From assembly GCA_902479205.1 (NCBI GenBank), contig CABSNX010000001.1, positions 1 through 47,704 on the forward strand: DNA of 47,704 nucleotides. The letters are read 5' to 3'. This document shows positions 43,149 to 47,704 of the stretch, one piece after another. The position numbers and the translations under genes were made by a program. The notes below the pieces were generated by a model, which saw nothing but the letters and a program-made list of their open reading frames with translations, was not told where the DNA came from and searched no databases. The stretch is from an uncultured Collinsella sp. GTDB taxonomy: Bacteria; Actinomycetota; Coriobacteriia; Coriobacteriales; Coriobacteriaceae. Position 1 is the stretch's first letter. Each line of letters opens with the position of its first letter.

Positions 43149-43236
43149 CCCAACTTCTTTCCAACTTTCCGCTTAACTTACCACCCAAGGTGGAAAGCTG
43201 GAAAGTTAAGTGGAAAGTTGGAAAGTAAGTGGAAAT
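43149..43236. repeat. Second copy of the GTGGAAAGTTGG repeat module, downstream of the AlbA_2 gene
   Basis: Contains an inverted repeat (CCAACTTTCCGCTTAACTT, 43161-43179, with AAGTTAAGTGGAAAGTTGG at 43203-43221, one mismatch). The 46 bp at 43172-43217 match 41564-41609 with one difference. Copies are 1608 bp apart in direct orientation and enclose the gene exactly. The rest of the 43122-43504 intergenic stretch is AT-richer than its surroundings and holds an imperfect TACCAATTTGGTTGGTA palindrome near 43305 and the promoter below; no gene is seen in it. Confidence 0.88.
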
Positions 43237-43430
43237 CTGACATGTTAACTGCGGACTGACGAGGGGTTAATAATTGCACAAACCATACCAGCCAAACAAA
43301 AAGATACCAATTTGGTTGGTAAAACACTGTCAATGAGTCGCGAGCCAACTATCTGCGTAAATAAAACCTAAAGAACTGTTGCAAACGAATGGCAAATACC
43401 CAGATGCCGCCGTTACGATTTTCAATTAAC

Positions 43431-43460
43431 TGTTACGCGGGAACAGCAAAATGCTACTAT
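43431..43460 (+). promoter_or_regulatory. Candidate promoter of the double-HTH gene
   Basis: Extended -10 TGCTACTAT (43452-43460) with a weak -35 TGTTAC (43431-43436) at 18 bp. The -35 region lies in an inverted repeat, CTGTT...AACAG (43430-43446). Confidence 0.5.
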
Positions 43461-43504
43461 CTAACAAGCACGTAAGAAAGCAGATTAACGGTTAAGGCTA
43501 AGAA

Positions 43505-43909
43505 GTGGCAGGTATGTCGGAAGCAACTAGGACTCGCACGCATGCGCCCGAGGTTAGGCAGCGCGCCGTCGAGATCCTCCAAGAGGGGGTCGGTCACCGC
43601 GCCCTCGCCGCAAAGCTTGGCATTCCCCAGGCCACGGCTCGTCAGTGGGCCCGCGCATATGCCGTGGGCGGTGCCGACGCCGTGCTCAACGCGGGCGCTC
43701 GTCATCACACCTATTCGTACGACGTAAAGCTCGCCGTGGTTAAGGACCGTCTGGAAAACGGCCTGACGGTTCGCGAGGCCATGATCAAGCACAAGATTCC
43801 CAGCGAGTCTTCAGTCAAGGCTTGGTGCCGCCAGTATCGCGAGAGCGGTGAGTCCGCGCTGGTCGATAAGCCGCGCGGCCGCAAGCCGCGCGTTAAAAAG
43901 GCGGAATAA
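43505..43909 (+). CDS. Small protein with two transposase-type helix-turn-helix domains
   Basis: 134 residues from the GTG at 43505 (AAGG 7 bp upstream); the ATG at 43514 is an alternative start. Two HTH units resemble the HTH_28/HTH_Tnp folds of IS3-family OrfA: HAPEVRQRAVEILQEGVGHR then ALAAKLGIPQATARQWARAY, and SYDVKLAVVKDRLENGLTVR then EAMIKHKIPSESSVKAWCRQ. The tail is basic (KPRGRKPRVKKAE). No OrfB, DDE motif or terminal inverted repeats are nearby. It has its own promoter and terminator, so it looks like a domesticated DNA-binding regulator rather than a live insertion sequence. Targets unknown. Confidence 0.8.
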   Translation: MAGMSEATRTRTHAPEVRQRAVEILQEGVGHRALAAKLGIPQATARQWARAYAVGGADAVLNAGARHHTYSYDVKLAVVKDRLENGLTVREAMIKHKIPSESSVKAWCRQYRESGESALVDKPRGRKPRVKKAE

Positions 43910-43921
43910 CGAACGGGATGG

Positions 43922-43944
43922 TGCGCCCACAGGGGCGCATTTTT
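43922..43944 (+). terminator. Terminator of the double-HTH gene
   Basis: TGCGCCC / GGGCGCA stem with an ACAG loop, followed by five T, 12 bp after the stop codon. Confidence 0.9.
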
Positions 43945-44090
43945 CTTGCCGCCCCTCTGCTCCAATGCGGACAGACTCCTTACCCCGCACGTACAAAACT
44001 CCCCAGTTGACCGAAAACCCGCCGCCGCTACTCCTCAATTGAGCTATAACGTTAAACAATTGCAGCGTTTTTGCATGGGGGAGTGATGGT

Positions 44091-46973
44091 ATGACGCTAC
44101 TGTATTTCCTTACCCTGTTTCCGCTGGTACCGGCACTGGGCATGCTGGTCGCGCGCGGTGACCGCGCCCGCGATGCGGTGGGGCTCATAGGTTCCGGCAT
44201 TATTATGGCGGTGACAGTTGTAGTCGCCGTCATGTTTTTTGGCACGGGTCCGCAGAGCTTTGAGGTTGCCCCCGGCACCTCGCATGTGCTCTCGATCGTC
44301 AGCTCCGCCATCGATGTCATCCTGTGCGTCGTCATCCTGTACAACGCGTACAAATATAGGAACGCACTTACCACGGTGCTCGGCATAGTCCAGCTGGTGG
44401 GCTCGCTCGCCTTTGCGGCCATGACGCTGCCCGCGGTCGAAGCCGTCACCGCAACGCCGCTCTACCTGGACTATATGAGCGTGATCATGGTCCTCGCCGT
44501 CGGCATTGTCGGCAGCCTAATCTGCGTGTATGCCCTGGGCTACATGAAGGACTTCCAGGCCCACGACGAGCACGAGGCCGCGCTGCGCGGGCAGACCGCG
44601 CCCGATCGACGCCCGCAGTTCCTGGCGCTTATGTTCCTGTTCCTCTCGGCCATGTTCGTCATCGTGACGAGCGACAACCTTGAGTGGTTGTTCTGCGGCT
44701 GGGAAATCACCACCGTGTGCTCGTTCCTCATGATTGGCTACACACGTACGCCCGAGGCCATCAAGAACGCCTTTACCCAGATCATCCTCAACATGCTGGG
44801 CGGCATCGCGTTTTTGGTCGGACTCATGTACCTGCACGTTAACGGCATGCCGCTGACCATCTCGGGCATGATTGAGCTTTCCGGCGCCGGAACCGCGCAA
44901 TCCGCGCTGCTGGTGATGCCGGTCATTCTGCTGTCGCTCGCCGCACTCACCAAGGCCGCACAGATGCCGTTCCACACTTGGCTGCTGGGTGCCATGGTTG
45001 CCCCCACGCCCACGAGCGCCCTGCTGCACTCGTCAACCATGGTCAAAGCCGGCGTGTTCCTGATGGTCAAGCTCAGCCCGCTCTATGCCATCTATCCCGT
45101 GACTGGCTTTATGGTCACGAGCGTGGGCGCCATCACGTTTTTGCTCGCTGCCCTCATGGCTATCTCGCAGAGCAACGCCAAACGCGTGCTCGCGTACTCC
45201 ACCATTTCCAACTTGGGCCTCATCAGTGCCTGCTTGGGTGTCGGCGCGCCCGAGGCCGTATGGGCGGCCATCTTCCTGATCCTGTTCCACACGGTGGCAA
45301 AGTCGCTGCTGTTCCTGTGCGTGGGCACGGCCGAGCATCATATCGGCAGCCGCAATATCGAGGACATGGACGGTATGTTCAGCCGCATGCCGCACCTGAC
45401 GCGTCTGATGATGCTGGGTATCATGGGCATGTTTGTGGCGCCGTTTGGCATGCTCGTGTCCAAGTGGGGCGCCCTGGTGGCGTTTGCGCAGACCGGCAAC
45501 GTGCTCATGATCATGGTGCTTGCCTTTGGCTCGGCCGCGACGTTTTACTTCTGGGGCAAGTGGCTTGCCAAGCTTTCGGGCGTCGACCCCACGGCTCAAA
45601 ACGTTGAGGTCAATGTCCATAAGACCGAATGGATGGCGCTCAACACCATCGCCGCGCTGCTGATTCTGTGCTGCGTGGCGTTCCCGGTTATCTCGAGCGG
45701 TCTGGTGTCGCCTTACTTGGCCATGGTGTTTGGCCGCGTGCCGTACGTTATCGGCAAGGACGCCATGTATCTGATGGTCGTTATCGTGGCGTTTATCGCC
45801 GTGGTGCTGCTGACGTCATTCCGCGTGAGCAACAAACCGCACGTAAACGTATATCTTTCGGGTGTGGGAACCGACAAATATCGCCATTTCCGTGGCTCGA
45901 TGGGACACGAGGTGAAGGCCGAAAAGCGCAATTGGTACTCGGAGGACGTCCTTGGCGAGAAGCGTATTGGCCCCGCGGGTAGCGTCGTGTGCTGCAGCAT
46001 TATCTTGTTTGCGCTGCTGTGCTGCGCGTGGATTGGGCCCGAGCGACTTGCCATGAGTGCACCCTCGGTGCTGCGCGGTAAGTATTTTGAAGGTTCGGGT
46101 GTCGTGGGCATCTTTATTGGCACCGTGGCGTTTGCCCTGCTGGCGCCGCTTGTGGGCGGCCTGATCGACGGCGTTGACCGTAAGCTTTCGGCTCGCATGC
46201 AGGGCCGTGTGGGCCCGCGCCTGCTGCAACCGTTCTACGACGTTGCCAAGCTGCTGCGCAAGGCCCCTGCCAGCGTAAACACCATGGACGATACCTACAT
46301 GGCGTGCGCGCTCATCTTTACCGTCGTGGGCGGCGGCATCTTTGTGTCGGGCTCCAACACGCTGCTGTGCGCTTTTATGGTGACGCTCGCCGCGATCTTT
46401 GTGGTGCTGGCGTCCGCCTCGACGCAAAGCCCGTTTGCCCAGGTCGGTGCCGACCGCGAGCTGCTGCAGGTCATGAGTTACGAGCCCGCCGTTCTGCTGA
46501 TGAGCGTGGGCCTGTACCTTGCCACCGACAGCTTCGATTCCATCGCCGTGACGGGGCAGTCGGCCCCCATCATCGTGTACAGCGCGCCCATTTTCCTCGC
46601 GCTGCTCGCGGTACTTACCATCAAGCTGCGCAAGTCGCCGTTCGATCTTTCGTACTCGCATCACGCGCATCAGGAGATCGTCCAGGGCGTCGCCACCGAG
46701 ATGAGCGGCGGCACGCTGGCCAAGATGACCCTTATGCACTGGTGCGAGACCGTGCTGTTTTTGATGTGGGTGGGCATGTTCTTTGTTTGGGACAACCCGG
46801 TGAGCTGGGTGGTCGCCCTGGTCGTGATGGCCGCGACGTATTTTGTCGAGGTGCTCATCGACAACACCTTCGCGCGCAGCACCTGGCGCAGCTGCTTTAA
46901 GCTCGGCTGGGGCGTGGCGCTGGTGTTTGGCCTGCTCAATCTTATGCCCATCCTCGTCGACGTGTTTATTTAG
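44091..46973 (+). CDS. Fused NuoL/HyfB-like antiporter and NuoH/HyfC-like anchor subunit of a membrane hydrogenase-type complex
   Basis: 960 residues. Residues ~1-590 are a proton-pumping antiporter-type subunit of many helices: SDNLEWLFCGWEITTVCSFL, LTKAAQMPFHTWLLGAMVAP, TPTSALLHSSTMVKAGVFLM, KRVLAYSTISNLGLI. A hydrophilic junction (~590-640, including RVSNKPHVNVYLSGVGTDKY) follows. Residues ~665-960 match NuoH/EchB/HyfC: DRKLSARMQGRVGPRLLQPF, YDVAKLLRK, RELLQVMSYEPAVLLM and KLRKSPFDLSYSHHAHQEIV. These are normally two genes; here one reading frame holds both. It would couple electron transfer from ferredoxin to ion pumping. GGGGGAG precedes the ATG by 7 bp. Upstream 43945-44090 has a TATAAC -10-like box at 44045 flanked by CAATTG repeats. 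The following NuoB- and NuoC-like genes are in the same operon. Confidence 0.9.
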   Translation: MTLLYFLTLFPLVPALGMLVARGDRARDAVGLIGSGIIMAVTVVVAVMFFGTGPQSFEVAPGTSHVLSIVSSAIDVILCVVILYNAYKYRNALTTVLGIVQLVGSLAFAAMTLPAVEAVTATPLYLDYMSVIMVLAVGIVGSLICVYALGYMKDFQAHDEHEAALRGQTAPDRRPQFLALMFLFLSAMFVIVTSDNLEWLFCGWEITTVCSFLMIGYTRTPEAIKNAFTQIILNMLGGIAFLVGLMYLHVNGMPLTISGMIELSGAGTAQSALLVMPVILLSLAALTKAAQMPFHTWLLGAMVAPTPTSALLHSSTMVKAGVFLMVKLSPLYAIYPVTGFMVTSVGAITFLLAALMAISQSNAKRVLAYSTISNLGLISACLGVGAPEAVWAAIFLILFHTVAKSLLFLCVGTAEHHIGSRNIEDMDGMFSRMPHLTRLMMLGIMGMFVAPFGMLVSKWGALVAFAQTGNVLMIMVLAFGSAATFYFWGKWLAKLSGVDPTAQNVEVNVHKTEWMALNTIAALLILCCVAFPVISSGLVSPYLAMVFGRVPYVIGKDAMYLMVVIVAFIAVVLLTSFRVSNKPHVNVYLSGVGTDKYRHFRGSMGHEVKAEKRNWYSEDVLGEKRIGPAGSVVCCSIILFALLCCAWIGPERLAMSAPSVLRGKYFEGSGVVGIFIGTVAFALLAPLVGGLIDGVDRKLSARMQGRVGPRLLQPFYDVAKLLRKAPASVNTMDDTYMACALIFTVVGGGIFVSGSNTLLCAFMVTLAAIFVVLASASTQSPFAQVGADRELLQVMSYEPAVLLMSVGLYLATDSFDSIAVTGQSAPIIVYSAPIFLALLAVLTIKLRKSPFDLSYSHHAHQEIVQGVATEMSGGTLAKMTLMHWCETVLFLMWVGMFFVWDNPVSWVVALVVMAATYFVEVLIDNTFARSTWRSCFKLGWGVALVFGLLNLMPILVDVFI

Positions 46974-46985
46974 GAGGCGGCATCC

Positions 46986-47654
46986 ATGGATCATAAAATG
47001 TCGCGCTCGCCGTGGGTTATTCATTACGACGGCTCGAGCTGCAACGGATGCGATATCGAGGTGCTGGCCTCGCTCACGCCGCTGTTTGATGCGGAGCGCT
47101 TTGGCGTGGTCAACACCGGCAACCCCAAGCATGCGGACATCTTTTTGGTGACGGGGTCGGTCAATGCCCAGAACCTGCCCGTCGTGCGCCAGATCTACAA
47201 CCAGATGCTCGAGCCCAAGTGCGTGGTGGCGTGCGGCATCTGCGCGTGCTCGGGCGGCGTATTCCGCGATGCCTACAACGTGATCGGAGGCGTGGACCGC
47301 GCGATTCCCGTGGACGTATACGCGCCCGGGTGCGCCATTCGTCCCGAGACGGTGATTGATGCCATCGTGGAGGCGTGCGGCATCCTGGATCAGAAGGAGG
47401 CCGTGATGCGTGCTGGCGGTGACCCGCTTACCGTGGGCGGTGCTGCTACCTGGGATGGCGGCGTTGAGCTGGGCGAGGACGGATTTGTGGCCGCGGGGGC
47501 CGGGGCTGACGGTGCCGGTGACGGCGTCGAGGCCAACGTGTCCACCAGGTCCGCCGCACCCGCCGCTGGTGACGCGCCTGCCGGGAAGCCCGCCGCGCCC
47601 GTCGCTGGCGACGCATCTGCTGAGACGCCCGCCGCTGCAAAGGAGGCCGAGTAA
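46986..47654 (+). CDS. NuoB/EchC/HyfI-like Fe-S small subunit with Ala/Pro-rich tail
   Basis: 222 residues; AGGAGG lies 8 bp upstream and overlaps the end of the preceding gene. Residues 1-~145 are the NuoB-like small subunit that holds the proximal 4Fe-4S cluster: SSCNGCDIE (Cys19, Cys22), GICACSGG (Cys86) and APGCAIRPE (Cys116). This pattern fits [NiFe] group-4 hydrogenases and complex I alike. The last ~70 residues are low-complexity Gly/Ala/Asp then Ala/Pro/Gly (repeats like APAAGDAPAGKP and APVAGDASAETP), not part of the usual fold. The next gene starts within its stop (TAATG). Confidence 0.9.
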   Translation: MDHKMSRSPWVIHYDGSSCNGCDIEVLASLTPLFDAERFGVVNTGNPKHADIFLVTGSVNAQNLPVVRQIYNQMLEPKCVVACGICACSGGVFRDAYNVIGGVDRAIPVDVYAPGCAIRPETVIDAIVEACGILDQKEAVMRAGGDPLTVGGAATWDGGVELGEDGFVAAGAGADGAGDGVEANVSTRSAAPAAGDAPAGKPAAPVAGDASAETPAAAKEAE

Positions 47655-47704
47655 TGCAGAAGGCTATCTATACCACCGTCGGGATCGACGAGCTCCTGTC
47701 GCAT
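47654..47704 (+). CDS. NuoC/EchD/HyfG-N-like subunit (3' truncated)
   Basis: Only 17 codons are visible (MQKAIYTTVGIDELLSH) before the window ends. The start overlaps the previous stop (TAATG), and AGGAGG (47641-47646) is 7 bp upstream. Position after a NuoB-like gene makes a NuoC-like (30-kDa) subunit the likely product; the sequence itself is too short to prove it. Confidence 0.65.
   Translation, partial: MQKAIYTTVGIDELLSH

Noticed and set aside
43505..43909. Active IS3-family insertion sequence
   Set aside because: Only OrfA-like HTH domains; no OrfB, DDE residues, terminal inverted repeats or target duplication.
44045..44050. Hydrogenase operon promoter
   Set aside because: TATAAC is a reasonable -10 but no -35 is found at proper distance, so it is only mentioned in the gene entry.

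Overview
The window is about 47.7 kb of GC-rich (roughly 60%) actinobacterial chromosome. Gene content suggests a gut Coriobacteriia member, most likely Collinsella: LAxTG-type wall anchoring, an NfnAB-type bifurcating oxidoreductase, an Ech/Hyf-like membrane hydrogenase with a fused NuoL-NuoH subunit, an ECF transporter with duplicated ATPase domains, and giant repeat-rich surface proteins. The taxon is an inference from gene style; there is no rRNA in the window. Bases 1-13 match the inner end of the Tn5/Nextera mosaic end, so the left edge is probably a contig end with untrimmed adapter.

Layout. (1) 1-6350: 3' part of a BspA-like leucine-rich-repeat surface protein ending in an LAGTG sorting signal. 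(2) 6351-6755: intergenic region with an unusual array of alternating inverted 16-bp repeats, a REP-like hairpin and a terminator. (3) 6756-14506, minus strand: nfnA-nfnB, then pth, prs and glmU. The glmU-prs-pth order is a conserved Gram-positive neighbourhood; here an accessory block (10099-11827) lies between prs and pth. It holds one predicted PD-(D/E)XK-like nuclease gene bracketed by two ~202-bp elements with 25-bp terminal inverted repeats. (4) 14705-17821: ECF transporter (T, fused A-A, S). (5) 17969-22177: exodeoxyribonuclease III, a sirtuin, and a folate operon with a DHPS-HPPK fusion carrying a long insertion plus a degenerate biotin-ligase-like protein. (6) 22361-24029: coaX, initiator tRNA-Met with promoter and terminator, and a second, larger copy of the alternating repeat array. 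(7) 24030-26060: old-yellow-enzyme/Fe-S/FAD flavoenzyme. (8) 26155-27622: an orphan DUF4143-type ATPase behind five exact 23-bp-spaced repeats. (9) 27874-41468: a probable operon of three single-pass membrane-anchored exported proteins and a 3558-residue secreted beta-helix-like protein. (10) 41542-43236: an orphan AlbA_2/Schlafen-type ATP-binding regulator flanked on both sides by the same repeat module. (11) 43505-43909: a double-HTH protein. (12) 44091 to the end: start of the group-4 hydrogenase-type operon (fused NuoL/NuoH, NuoB-like, NuoC-like partial).

How it works together. Core genes cover redox balancing (NfnAB and the membrane hydrogenase both use ferredoxin), cofactor supply (folate, CoA, an unidentified ECF substrate), translation (Pth, tRNA-fMet), envelope precursors (GlmU), PRPP and repair. 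Between them sit three unrelated single-gene accessory modules (nuclease-like, DUF4143 ATPase, AlbA_2 regulator), each with its own private repeat set. The strongest candidates for undescribed biology are the alternating-inverted-repeat arrays (eight 57-bp units at two loci, period 80-81 bp), these repeat-marked single-gene modules, and the four-gene surface operon.
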